The translations under genes were made by a program, and so were the position numbers. The notes below the pieces were generated by a model that worked only from the letters and a program-made list of their open reading frames with translations, did not search any database and had not been told where the DNA came from. From Nanobdellota archaeon (GTDB taxonomy: Archaea; Nanobdellota; Nanobdellia; Pacearchaeales; GW2011-AR1), in NCBI GenBank assembly GCA_030640565.1, contig DAOWJD010000038.1:1-28038 (forward strand): a DNA stretch of 28,038 bases. Direction: 5' to 3'. Positions 5,925 to 13,921 of this stretch are shown in pieces (the first letter of the stretch is position 1; every line of letters begins with the position of its first letter).

Positions 5925-7304
5925 ATGATAAAGCTGTATAATACTTTGTCTAGAAAAAAAGAAGTGTTTAAACCGTTGAAAGCTGGAGGTGTTGGACTTT
6001 ATACTTGCGGTCCAACTGTTTATTGGTATCAACATATAGGGAATTTGAGAAGCTATGTTTTTCCAGATATATTAAAACGTATTCTGGAGATTGAAGGTTA
6101 TAAAATTAAACAGGTTATTAATGTAACTGATGTTGGCCATTTAACCTCTGATGCAGATACAGGTGAAGATAAAATTGAAAAAGCTGCGAAGCGCGAAGGA
6201 AAAACAGCTAAAGAAATTTCTGGATATTATTTTAAAATTTTCAGGGATGATTTAAAAAAATTAAATATTTCAGAACCAGATGTCTGGTCAAAAGCAACAG
6301 AGCACATAAAAGAACAAATTGAACTAATAAAAAAACTTGAGAAAAAAGGTTACACATATAAAACTTCAGATGGTATTTATTTTGATACTTCTAAGATAAA
6401 AGATTATGGAAAACTTGCAAAAATCAATGTTAAAGGACTTAAAGCAGGAAAAAGGGTTTCTGTTGGGAAAAAAAGAAACAAAACTGATTTTGCTTTATGG
6501 AAATTTTCTAAAGAGCTAGGCACCAGACAGCAAGAATGGAAATCTGAATGGGGTATTGGATTTCCTGGATGGCATATTGAATGTAGTGCCATGTCTATGA
6601 AATATTTAGGAGAAACTTTTGATATTCATACAGGAGGAGAAGACCATATTTCAATTCATCATCCAAATGAAATTGCACAAAGTGAAGCAGCTACAGGAAA
6701 ACCTTTTGTGAAATATTGGCTTCACGGAGCTTTCTTAATATCTAAGGGAGAGAAAGTCTCGAAATCCACAGGAGGCTTATACACCTTATCAGAACTTGAA
6801 AAAAAAGATTATTCTCCTCTTGATTTAAAATATTTTTATCTTTCTGCACATTATCGAAAGCCTTTGAATTTTAGTTTTCAGGCACTAGATTATGCTAAAA
6901 GTTCACTTCAAAGGATTAGAGAAATAATTTCAAAATTAGATAAAAAACAAAAAAAGAATAAGAAAAATATGAACATGGCATATAAGCAGTTTCTTGAATT
7001 TTTAAATGATGATATAAATGCTCCGCGTGCTTTGTCTTATATGTGGGAAATCTTAAGGGAAAACAGGCTTAATGATTCTGAAAAATATGTCCTTATTTTA
7101 AAATTTGACAAGGTTTTTGGTTTGGATTTGGATAAGAGGGCAAAAGTTAAGGTTCCTGAGAAAGTGAAAGAATTGATTAAAGAAAGAGATGTGTTAAGAG
7201 AAAAGAATGACTGGAAAAAAGCTGATGAAATAAGAAAGAAGATTAATAAACTTGGTTTTGTAATTGAAGATATTAAAAAAGGCTTGGTTGTAAAAAAGAG
7301 ATGA
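5925..7304 (+). CDS. cysS: Cysteinyl-tRNA synthetase (459 aa)
   Basis: Class I aminoacyl-tRNA synthetase that charges tRNA-Cys. The HIGH motif is HIGN (residues 37-40), the KMSKS motif KVSKS (277-281). The zinc ligands that select cysteine are present: C28, C220, H245 and E249. A helical anticodon-binding domain fills the C-terminus. Length is normal for the family. A TATA-like AATTTTTAAATT near 5891-5901 is ~27 nt before the ATG. The next gene overlaps the stop codon (ATGA), so cysS heads an operon running through the RuBisCO and Nudix genes. Confidence 0.97.
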   Translation: MIKLYNTLSRKKEVFKPLKAGGVGLYTCGPTVYWYQHIGNLRSYVFPDILKRILEIEGYKIKQVINVTDVGHLTSDADTGEDKIEKAAKREGKTAKEISGYYFKIFRDDLKKLNISEPDVWSKATEHIKEQIELIKKLEKKGYTYKTSDGIYFDTSKIKDYGKLAKINVKGLKAGKRVSVGKKRNKTDFALWKFSKELGTRQQEWKSEWGIGFPGWHIECSAMSMKYLGETFDIHTGGEDHISIHHPNEIAQSEAATGKPFVKYWLHGAFLISKGEKVSKSTGGLYTLSELEKKDYSPLDLKYFYLSAHYRKPLNFSFQALDYAKSSLQRIREIISKLDKKQKKNKKNMNMAYKQFLEFLNDDINAPRALSYMWEILRENRLNDSEKYVLILKFDKVFGLDLDKRAKVKVPEKVKELIKERDVLREKNDWKKADEIRKKINKLGFVIEDIKKGLVVKKR

Positions 7305-7936
7305 AACTTAAATTTAATAAAGTTATCAGGTATTTGGTATTGAGTGATTTAGTCTTTTATTCAGGTTGGGGATTGATTACCCCTATATTTGCTATTTTTA
7401 TTGTTAGTAATATTCAGGGAGGAACTATTCTTATAGCTGGTATAGCTTCATCTATTTATTGGATATTAAAATCAGCTCTAAGGGTTCCAATCGGGGTTTT
7501 CCTTGATAATCGCAAAGGAGAAAAAGACGATTACTTTTTTCTTGTAATTGGGTTTCTAATTGCTTCACTAGTACCTTTTGGTTATCTTCTCTCTAGATTG
7601 CCTTGGCATATTTATGTTTTACAAGCAATTTATGGTATAGGTATGGCGATGGCTGGTTCTGGTTGGTCTGCAATTTTCACAAGACATATTGATAAAGGAA
7701 AAGAAGCAACTGAATGGGGATTGGATTCTACATCTTATGGAATAGGAATGGGTGTTGCAGCTATAATTGGGGGAGGAGCGGTTACTAAATTTGGTTTTAA
7801 CCCTGTATTTATTGCAGTAGGAATTATAGGGCTTTTCGGTGTTGTACTTCTTTTAGGTATAAGAAAGAACATAAAAGGTGTTTTTGATGGCGCTCATCCA
7901 TTTAATTTAAAAAGAATCTTCCATAAAGAAAGATGA
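7301..7936 (+). CDS. Half-size MFS-like membrane protein (211 aa)
   Basis: About six TM helices. The loop after the second helix (GVFLDNRKGEKDD) matches the MFS signature region between TM2 and TM3, and later segments (GIGMAMAGSGWSAIFTRHIDKGKEATEWGL) resemble MFS TM4/TM5. A usual MFS protein has 12 TMs, so this is half length; the sequence ends on a basic tail without a sign of frameshift, and the following gene starts inside its stop region. It may work as a dimer or be a reduced paralogue. Substrate unknown. Start overlaps cysS by 4 nt. Confidence 0.7.
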   Translation: MKLKFNKVIRYLVLSDLVFYSGWGLITPIFAIFIVSNIQGGTILIAGIASSIYWILKSALRVPIGVFLDNRKGEKDDYFFLVIGFLIASLVPFGYLLSRLPWHIYVLQAIYGIGMAMAGSGWSAIFTRHIDKGKEATEWGLDSTSYGIGMGVAAIIGGGAVTKFGFNPVFIAVGIIGLFGVVLLLGIRKNIKGVFDGAHPFNLKRIFHKER

Positions 7937-9198
7937 TGAAAAAAGAGTTTGAATTTATAAATTTAAAATATAAGCCAAAAAATGATTTGGTTTGTTTATT
8001 TAGAATTTCTCCTGCGAAAGGCTTGAGCATGAAAAAAGCTGCAAATACTGTTGCTCTGGAGAGTTCTATAGGCACATGGACAGAAGTTCCTGGGAAAGAT
8101 TATGTTAAAAAATTAGGGGCAAGGGTTTTTTCTATTAAAGGAAATAACATAAAAGTTGCATATCCTCAAGAACTTTTTGAATCTGATAATGTCCCGAATA
8201 TTCTTTCTAGTATTGCGGGAAATATCTTTGGAATGAAAGCTGTAAAAGCCATAAGGTTAGAAGATGTTTCTTTCCCAAAATCAATTCTGAAAAATTTCTC
8301 AGGACCAAGATATGGAATAGAAGGAATTAGAAAAATGATGGGAATTAAAAACAGGCCTTTAGTCGGAACAATAATAAAACCAAAATTAGGGTTAGTGACA
8401 AAAGATCATGCTAAAAGTGCATATGAAGCTTGGATGGGTGGCTGTGACATTGTTAAAGATGATGAAAACCTTGCTTCTCAAAAATTTAATGTATTTGAAA
8501 AAAGACTTGCGAAAACATTAGAAATGGCAGATAAAGCTGAAGCAGAGACAGGAGAGAAAAAAGCTTACCTTGTTAATGTTACTGCAGAAACAAAAGAAAT
8601 GATGAAAAGAGCTCAATTAGCAGAGAAGCAAGGAAGTAAATATGTTATGATTGATATACTCACTGCTGGGTGGGCTGCACTGCAAACCTTAAGAGAAGGT
8701 AATTTTAAACTAGCGCTTCATGCACACAGAGCAATGCATGCTGCTTTTGACAGAAACCCAAAACATGGAATAAGTATGATGGTTATTGCTGACTTTGCAA
8801 GACTTATTGGTGTAGACCAAATCCATATCGGAACAGGAATTGGAAAACTTGAAGGTAAAATACAAGATATAGAAGAGATAAGTGAAGAGATTGAATCAAA
8901 AAGCGTAAAAGCAACTAAAGAAAGACTTGCACAAAAATGGGGAAAAATTAAATCAACATTTTCGGTTTCTTCAGGAGGATTACATCCAGGGCATGTTCCT
9001 TTCCTTATAAAACATTTAGGAAAAGATCTTGTACTGCAAGCTGGTGGAGGAATCCATGGACATCCTTCTGGAACAAGGGCTGGGGCTGCTGCAATGCGTC
9101 AGGCTGTTGATGCTGTGATGAAAAATAAAACATTAGAAGAGTATGCGAAAACACACATTGAATTGCGGGAAGCTCTAAAAAAATGGAAAGTCAAGTGA
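7933..9198 (+). CDS. rbcL: Form III RuBisCO large subunit (421 aa)
   Basis: Ribulose-1,5-bisphosphate carboxylase. In archaea form III enzymes act in the AMP/nucleoside salvage route, turning ribulose-1,5-bisphosphate and CO2 into 3-phosphoglycerate. All main active-site positions are present: E43, T48, W49, N97, K149 (in IIKPKLG), the carbamylated K175 with D177 and E178 (GCDIVKDDENLAS), H265, R266 and H269 (HRAMH), H298 and K305 (HIGTGIGKLEG), S347-G349 and G371-G373. Length and lack of a small-subunit gene fit form III rather than I. It overlaps the MFS-like gene's stop and is 4 nt before a DUF5654 gene. AMP phosphorylase and ribose-1,5-bisphosphate isomerase are not in the window. Confidence 0.96.
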   Translation: MMKKEFEFINLKYKPKNDLVCLFRISPAKGLSMKKAANTVALESSIGTWTEVPGKDYVKKLGARVFSIKGNNIKVAYPQELFESDNVPNILSSIAGNIFGMKAVKAIRLEDVSFPKSILKNFSGPRYGIEGIRKMMGIKNRPLVGTIIKPKLGLVTKDHAKSAYEAWMGGCDIVKDDENLASQKFNVFEKRLAKTLEMADKAEAETGEKKAYLVNVTAETKEMMKRAQLAEKQGSKYVMIDILTAGWAALQTLREGNFKLALHAHRAMHAAFDRNPKHGISMMVIADFARLIGVDQIHIGTGIGKLEGKIQDIEEISEEIESKSVKATKERLAQKWGKIKSTFSVSSGGLHPGHVPFLIKHLGKDLVLQAGGGIHGHPSGTRAGAAAMRQAVDAVMKNKTLEEYAKTHIELREALKKWKVK

Positions 9199-9202
9199 TG
9201 AA

Positions 9203-9442
9203 ATGGTGATAAAAAAATCCGTAAAAAAATTTGAAAGAGAATTCAGAAAATCGCTTGGAATGGCACTAATAGCTGCATTTGGTTTTCTTACTGCTTTAGC
9301 ATGGAAAGACGTAATCACAGGATATTTAGAAAAAATAATCTCATTAAGTCCTATACAAGGGAAATTAATAAGCGCCTTGATTATTACAGCTATCTCTGTC
9401 ATTGTAATTATCCTGATAACAAAACTAATTTCTTCTGAATAG
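9203..9442 (+). CDS. DUF5654-like membrane protein (79 aa)
   Basis: A basic, helical N-terminus (KKSVKKFEREFRKSLG) precedes two TM helices: about residues 20-45, with AAFGFLTALAWKDVI, and about 52-76. The AAFGxxxALAWxD segment is characteristic of DUF5654 proteins, common in archaea and of unknown function. It sits 4 nt after rbcL and 1 nt before the Nudix gene, so it belongs to the cysS-rbcL operon. Confidence 0.75.
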   Translation: MVIKKSVKKFEREFRKSLGMALIAAFGFLTALAWKDVITGYLEKIISLSPIQGKLISALIITAISVIVIILITKLISSE

Positions 9443-9443
9443 A

Positions 9444-9878
9444 ATGAAATATCGAAAAGCTGTCTTTATTGTAACATATGCAATAACAAAAAAACATATT
9501 GATTATTTATTGCTGAAAAGAAAACTGCATTGGAAAGGTTGGGAATTTCCTAAAGGAGGAATAAAACATCTTGAAACAAGTAAAAACGCTGTGAAACGAG
9601 AGTTTCTTGAAGAAACAGGTCTTACTCCTATTAAGATAAAAAGATTTGATTATTCTGGAAAATATGATTATCATAAAATTTTTACAGATAGGCCTGGAAT
9701 CAAAGGGCAATCTTTTTCTCTTTATGCAGTTGAATCTAAAAAAGCAAAAGCAAAACTTGATGAAATTGAGCACTCTGATTATAAATGGGTTGATTTTGCA
9801 AAAGCTCTTAAAATGCTCAGATGGTCTAATCAGAAAAAATCTTTGGAGATGGTAAATAATTGGTTAAAGAATAGTTAA
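9444..9878 (+). CDS. Nudix hydrolase (144 aa)
   Basis: The Nudix box is complete: G38, five residues, E44, seven residues, then REFLEETGL (R52-L60), giving the metal-binding glutamates E53, E56 and E57. KGWEFPKGG before it and a short C-terminal helix resemble the diadenosine-polyphosphate hydrolase (Ap4A) branch, but the substrate is not fixed by sequence. As the last gene of the RuBisCO operon, a role in releasing nucleotides that enter AMP-based metabolism is an attractive but unproven idea. Confidence 0.9.
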   Translation: MKYRKAVFIVTYAITKKHIDYLLLKRKLHWKGWEFPKGGIKHLETSKNAVKREFLEETGLTPIKIKRFDYSGKYDYHKIFTDRPGIKGQSFSLYAVESKKAKAKLDEIEHSDYKWVDFAKALKMLRWSNQKKSLEMVNNWLKNS

Positions 9879-9886
9879 AAGAAAGA

Positions 9887-11017
9887 TTAAAAGAAAAATC
9901 TCAAAAGACTTGATAATGGTCCCCCATATCTGAAAATTTCAACAAGAGATTCTGTCAAAAACATCAAAACTAAAAACAATAAAATACCACCCACATAAAT
10001 ATACATTTCTCTCTGCAAAATAATTTTAACTCTATCTTTTTCTTTTGCTTTATCATAATTTATTGCATCAAAAGGAACATTCATTGTTACTCTTGAAACA
10101 CCTTGGAGAGCATCTGTTATAAAAACCTGAATAGGTGTAACAATAAAAGATTTTATCACCCATATAATTGAATTAAACACAGTTCCTGTCTTTAGAATTT
10201 TTCTTCTATGAATATCTGAAAATTTTCCCACAAAAATAATAGATATTAAAGCAACTCCAAGTGTCAGAGATGAAACTAAACCCAAAGAAATATATTTCTC
10301 ACCAAGTATAAATATAAAAATGAAAAGCGGCCAGACAATTGCCCCCATTTTGCCTTCTATTCCAAATCCAATATAACTTAGAATATCTTTTATTTTCTGT
10401 CCTTTAAAAAATCCTTTTAGAGAAAAAGGATATGGCTCATGTATTTCTCTGGAAAAAAATAAAGGTATAATAGAACCAATTAAAAGAACAGAAACTATAA
10501 TAAATAAAATCTCAAAACCAGCAAAAGTTAATACAATTCCTCCAACAATTGGTCCTAGAACACTAAAAACAGCTATTATTATTTTTGAAAGACCAACTTG
10601 TTTTCCTCTGTTCTTTTTGCTGCTGAATTTAGCAAAATCTATATGATATGAAAGCCAAAACAAAGACGTGCTTATTCCTATTAAAACAGAAAGAATCGGT
10701 AATGGCCAGTGAAACTTTTCCAATGAGTAAAGAAAAAAGAAAAATAAAATTAAGAAAGGTATACTAAGCAACATAGAATGTTTTAGCCCTAACTTTGATG
10801 AAATTTTTGCAGACGGCATGGAAAATAATAGACCAACTAAACACCAAATAGCATAAAAGAGAAATATTGAAAAAAATGTATATCCTTGTTTGTAAAAATA
10901 AATAGGAATAAAAACACCAATTAAAGAAACTGCAAAAGCCCTTATTGCAATACTTATATACAATTCATTTAATTCTCTGTTTCTAAAGAAATGAAGAAAA
11001 TTTATATGTGCGTGCAT
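9887..11017 (-). CDS. MFS-type transporter (376 aa)
   Basis: About 11-12 TM helices with the MFS pattern: a short basic loop after TM2 (SAKISSKLGLKH), a central loop (REIHEPYPFSLKGFFKGQKIKD), and a second loop with DIHRRKIL, the repeat of the signature in the second half. Substrate unknown. I used the ATG at 11015-11017, giving N-terminus MHAHINFLHFFRN; a minus-strand TATA-like ACTTTTATTAA near 11040-11048 is ~27 nt upstream. An in-frame TTG lies 15 nt further out. It converges on the RuBisCO operon. Confidence 0.85.
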   Translation of the reverse strand: MHAHINFLHFFRNRELNELYISIAIRAFAVSLIGVFIPIYFYKQGYTFFSIFLFYAIWCLVGLLFSMPSAKISSKLGLKHSMLLSIPFLILFFFFLYSLEKFHWPLPILSVLIGISTSLFWLSYHIDFAKFSSKKNRGKQVGLSKIIIAVFSVLGPIVGGIVLTFAGFEILFIIVSVLLIGSIIPLFFSREIHEPYPFSLKGFFKGQKIKDILSYIGFGIEGKMGAIVWPLFIFIFILGEKYISLGLVSSLTLGVALISIIFVGKFSDIHRRKILKTGTVFNSIIWVIKSFIVTPIQVFITDALQGVSRVTMNVPFDAINYDKAKEKDRVKIILQREMYIYVGGILLFLVLMFLTESLVEIFRYGGPLSSLLRFFF

Positions 11018-11097
11018 TTTTATTAATACCAAAAATGATTAATAAAAGTTTCTGATTCCTAAGCAAATTATAAAAAGATAACTTCCTTCTCGGTTTA

Positions 11098-11466
11098 ATG
11101 AACTTTAGAGAAATTGTTCTTAAATCAGGGACAAAATTGTTGTTGGGAAAAGATGAAAAAAGTAATGACGAACTTATGAAAAAGTTTAAAGGTGAATCTA
11201 ATACAATTCTACATACTGTTGCTCCTGGAAGTGGTTTTTGTGTTATTGATGCATTAAAACCAACAAAAAAAGATATAGAATCAAGCGGAGCAATTTGCGC
11301 AAGATATAGTCAGGATTGGAGAGATAATAAAGGAAATGTAAAAGTTAATGTATTTACTGGAAAAGATATTTCAAAAAATAAAAACATGAAACAAGGAACT
11401 TGGCAAGTTAACAAATCAAAAACAATTAAGATTAAGAAAAGAAAAATAGAAAATATCAAAAAATGA
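11098..11466 (+). CDS. Stand-alone NFACT-R domain protein (122 aa)
   Basis: The whole protein matches the NFACT RNA-binding domain (DUF814) normally found at the C-terminus of NEMF/RqcH, the factor that binds stalled large subunits and peptidyl-tRNA in ribosome rescue. Visible marks are KLLLGKDEKSNDELMKK at the start, HTVAPGSGFCVI (about 41-52), the alanine/Ser-Tyr segment (AICARYSQDW) and the closing KGTWQVNKSKTIKI-type strand. A TATA box AATTATAAAAAG near 11066-11077 is ~27 nt before the ATG. It overlaps the next RNA-binding gene by 4 nt and leads a translation cluster. Confidence 0.8.
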   Translation: MNFREIVLKSGTKLLLGKDEKSNDELMKKFKGESNTILHTVAPGSGFCVIDALKPTKKDIESSGAICARYSQDWRDNKGNVKVNVFTGKDISKNKNMKQGTWQVNKSKTIKIKKRKIENIKK

Positions 11467-11705
11467 CGCAAACCAACATACAATTAGGAAAGAATAAGGT
11501 AACTGAAAACTTTATAGAAACTATTAAAAATCATTTTAAAAAACACAAAAATGTTAAAATTGATGTTTTAAAGAGTGCAGGACGTGAAAAAGAGATGATA
11601 AAGGTGTATAGAGATCAGGTACTTGAGAAACTTGGGAAAAATTATACAGCAAAGATAATAGGCTTTACAATTTTCGTTAAGAAGTGGCGGAAGGCAAAGA
11701 GATAA
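11463..11705 (+). CDS. CRM/YhbY-type RNA-binding protein (80 aa)
   Basis: The length and pattern fit the archaeal CRM-domain (YhbY-like) family: LGKNKVTENFIETIKNHF, KIDVLKSAG, then a helix with MIKVYRDQVLEKL and a final strand IIGFTIFVKKWRK. YhbY binds pre-50S ribosomes in bacteria; the archaeal proteins are presumed RNA-binding and ribosome-associated. It starts inside the stop of the NFACT-R gene (ATGA). Confidence 0.75.
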   Translation: MTQTNIQLGKNKVTENFIETIKNHFKKHKNVKIDVLKSAGREKEMIKVYRDQVLEKLGKNYTAKIIGFTIFVKKWRKAKR

Positions 11706-11779
11706 CTTTATAAATTATTTTTTCTGACATATTTTAGGTTAAACAGCTCAGCTGTTCTAATTCCGAGAGGGATGCCAAG
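11704..11779 (+). promoter_or_regulatory. Promoter and short leader of the eS19 operon
   Basis: ACTTTATAAAT (about 11705-11715) is a TATA box, predicting a start near 11735 and a ~44-nt leader. The leader contains a 15-nt perfect palindrome, AACAGCT-C-AGCTGTT (11742-11756), and a purine-rich GAGAGGGATG before the ATG that can act as ribosome site. The palindrome could be a protein-binding or RNA regulatory site, but nothing here proves it. Confidence 0.5.
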
Positions 11780-12220
11780 ATGGAAAAAACTGAAAAAAAT
11801 CCGGTATATGAGCTTAATGCTCAAGAATATAATCTAAAATTAGCAGAAGCTTTGAAAAAAATTCCCGAATTTAAGAAACCAGAATGGATTGAATTTGTAA
11901 AATCAGGCATGGGAAAAGCAAGACCTATTGACGACCCTGATTTTTGGCATAAAAGAGCTGCAAGTATTTTGAGGCAAATTTACAAGAAAGATACTGTTGG
12001 CACTAACAGACTCAGAACAAAATATGGAAGTAAGAAAGAAAGAGGAGCAAGGCCAGAAGAATTTAGAAGAGCTGGTGGAAAAATAATAAGAACAATTCTT
12101 CAGCAATCTGATAAGGTTGGTTTTACAGAAATTGTAAAAGGAATTAAAGGTGTAAAAGGAAAAAAACCTGGAAGAAAATTAACTGAAAAAGGAAGAAAAT
12201 TTTTAGAGGAGATACAATAA
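11780..12220 (+). CDS. rps19e: Ribosomal protein eS19 (146 aa)
   Basis: Small-subunit protein eS19, required for 40S/30S maturation in archaea and eukaryotes. The typical segments are visible: the RPIDDPDFWHKRAASILRQIY block (about 48-69), RLRTKYGSKKERG (about 77-90) and PGRKLTEKGRKFLEEI at the end. First gene of an operon with eL39, eL31 and truB, one base before eL39. Confidence 0.95.
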   Translation: MEKTEKNPVYELNAQEYNLKLAEALKKIPEFKKPEWIEFVKSGMGKARPIDDPDFWHKRAASILRQIYKKDTVGTNRLRTKYGSKKERGARPEEFRRAGGKIIRTILQQSDKVGFTEIVKGIKGVKGKKPGRKLTEKGRKFLEEIQ

Positions 12221-12221
12221 A

Positions 12222-12425
12222 ATGGGAATCAAAAATCCACAAAAAAAAGCAAAACTTGCAAAGAAAGCAAGACAAACCAAATGGGCTCCTGTATGGGTTG
12301 TTCTAAAAAAATATGGTATTGGAAAAAGAGTTCATCCTTCTGCTATGACTAAGCACAGGCGTTCCTGGAGAAGAACTAAATTACATATTAAACCAAGAAA
12401 ACAAAGGAAATCTCATTTCGGATAA
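12222..12425 (+). CDS. rpl39e: Ribosomal protein eL39 (67 aa)
   Basis: Very basic. The core (KKARQTKWAPVWVVLKK ... RRSWRRTKLHI) matches eL39, which lines the large-subunit exit tunnel in archaea and eukaryotes. At 67 residues it is longer than the usual ~51, with an extended basic C-terminus (PRKQRKSHFG). It lies one base after eS19 and directly abuts eL31. Confidence 0.92.
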   Translation: MGIKNPQKKAKLAKKARQTKWAPVWVVLKKYGIGKRVHPSAMTKHRRSWRRTKLHIKPRKQRKSHFG

Positions 12426-12986
12426 ATGGCAAAGAAAAAAATCGAACCAGTAGAAAAAATTGAAAGAGAATATATTATTCCCCTTAGAAGTAGATGGAAA
12501 AAAGTTCCCAGATATAAAAGGGCGAACAAAGCGATAAAGGCAATAAAAGAATTCTTGGTTAGACATATGAAGATTCGTGACAGGGATTTAGATAAGATTA
12601 AACTTGATAAATATCTTAATGAATTTGTTTGGGCAAGAGGAATAAGAAAACCACCAATTAAGGTTAAAGTTAAAGCAATCAAAGAAGGAGATATTGTGAG
12701 GGTAGAACTTTCTGAGATGCCAGAGAAAATGAAATTCAAAAAAGCGCGGTTTGAAAAGAGAGAAAAGGAAGCTGCTGAGATAGGAAAGAAGAAAAAGAAA
12801 GAAGAAAAGCCTGAAGAAAAAACCATAGAGAAAACAGAAGAAGAGAAAAAAGATGAAAAAGAAAAAGCTAAAGCAGGAGAAGAAGCGGGCAAAGAACTAG
12901 GGAAAGCAGCTGCAAAACAGATAAAGCACCATGTTGAAAAAATAAAACAGCCTAAGAGACAGAAAAGAAAGGCTCTTGCTAAATAA
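12426..12986 (+). CDS. rpl31e: Ribosomal protein eL31 with long charged tail (186 aa)
   Basis: Residues ~8-100 match eL31 (REYIIPLRSRWKKVPRYKRANKAI ... NEFVWARGIRKPPIKVKVKAI), a large-subunit protein near the exit tunnel. The family is usually about 80-125 residues; here a ~80-residue Lys/Glu/Ala-rich tail (about 105-186) is added, probably disordered or helical. The tail ends in basic residues. It overlaps truB by one base. Confidence 0.93.
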   Translation: MAKKKIEPVEKIEREYIIPLRSRWKKVPRYKRANKAIKAIKEFLVRHMKIRDRDLDKIKLDKYLNEFVWARGIRKPPIKVKVKAIKEGDIVRVELSEMPEKMKFKKARFEKREKEAAEIGKKKKKEEKPEEKTIEKTEEEKKDEKEKAKAGEEAGKELGKAAAKQIKHHVEKIKQPKRQKRKALAK

Positions 12987-13864
12987 TGAAAATAGACATC
13001 AAAAAACTAAAGGAGAAAAAATCCGCAGAAGAGCTTTTGGAATTTGGTATAATAAACATTGACAAGCCGTCAGGCCCTACATCGTTTGATATTTCTGACT
13101 ATGTTAGGAAAAAGCTTGGGCTTAGAAAGACAAGTCATTTTGGGACTTTAGATCCTAAAGTTACAGGTGTTCTTCCAATAGCACTTAACAGAGCATGCAA
13201 ACTCACAGGGTTTTTTCTAGGAGAAGATAAAGAATATGTCGGAGTAATGAGAATCCATAAAGACATTTCTTTAAAAGAAATTGAAAAAGCAATAAAAAAA
13301 GAATTCATAGGTGAAATAACCCAATTACCTCCTGTAAAATCAAGAGTAAAAAGGCAAGAAAGGCAAAGAGAAATAAAAAGTTTTAAGATATTGGAAAAAG
13401 ACGGGCAAAATATTTTATTTCGAGTAGAGTGTGAAGGTGGAACTTATATAAGAAAATTAATTCATGATTTGGGTAATTCTCTTAAAGTCAGAGCCCATAT
13501 GCTTGAACTTAGAAGAACAAGAGCTGGGATTTTTGAAGAAGAAGAAAGTGTTAATTTATATGATTTTGAAAAAATAATGGAATCTTATAAAAATGGAGAT
13601 GAAGCTCCCTTAAGAAAAATCATAATTCCTGGAGAAATTATTTCAGAACTTTATCCTGTTGTGCAGATAAAAAAAGAATTTGCTGACAAAATTTTACACG
13701 GCTGCCCGATATATTACGAGCATTTGAAAAACACAAAAGACAAAGAAAATGAAGGGAAATTTTGTGTCTTTGAGGGAGAAAGGTTTGTCGGAGTTTACAA
13801 AGTCACAGCTGAAGGAGAAATCTTTGCAAGACCTGAATTTGTTTTGCAGCCTCTAAAAAAGTAG
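12986..13864 (+). CDS. truB: Cbf5/TruB-type pseudouridine synthase (292 aa)
   Basis: Makes pseudouridine in tRNA and, with H/ACA guide RNPs, in rRNA. The catalytic motif GTLDPKVTG contains D56; the usual INIDKPSGPTSFDISDYV motif precedes it, GGTYIRKLIHDLG is present, and a PUA domain occupies about residues 220-292. In archaea the gene is often grouped with ribosomal protein genes, as here. It starts inside the eL31 stop codon. About 60 nt follow before the converging radical SAM gene. Confidence 0.93.
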   Translation: MKIDIKKLKEKKSAEELLEFGIINIDKPSGPTSFDISDYVRKKLGLRKTSHFGTLDPKVTGVLPIALNRACKLTGFFLGEDKEYVGVMRIHKDISLKEIEKAIKKEFIGEITQLPPVKSRVKRQERQREIKSFKILEKDGQNILFRVECEGGTYIRKLIHDLGNSLKVRAHMLELRRTRAGIFEEEESVNLYDFEKIMESYKNGDEAPLRKIIIPGEIISELYPVVQIKKEFADKILHGCPIYYEHLKNTKDKENEGKFCVFEGERFVGVYKVTAEGEIFARPEFVLQPLKK

Positions 13865-13921
13865 AATAAATATTTTACAAATTCGCAATTATTGAGTTGA
13901 ACATCAGGGATAAAAGAAGTT

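Noticed and set aside
12413..12892. A 159-residue Ser/Phe-rich frame on the minus strand opposite eL31
   Set aside because: It is the antisense shadow of the Lys/Glu-rich eL31 gene; composition follows from its AAG/GAA codons.
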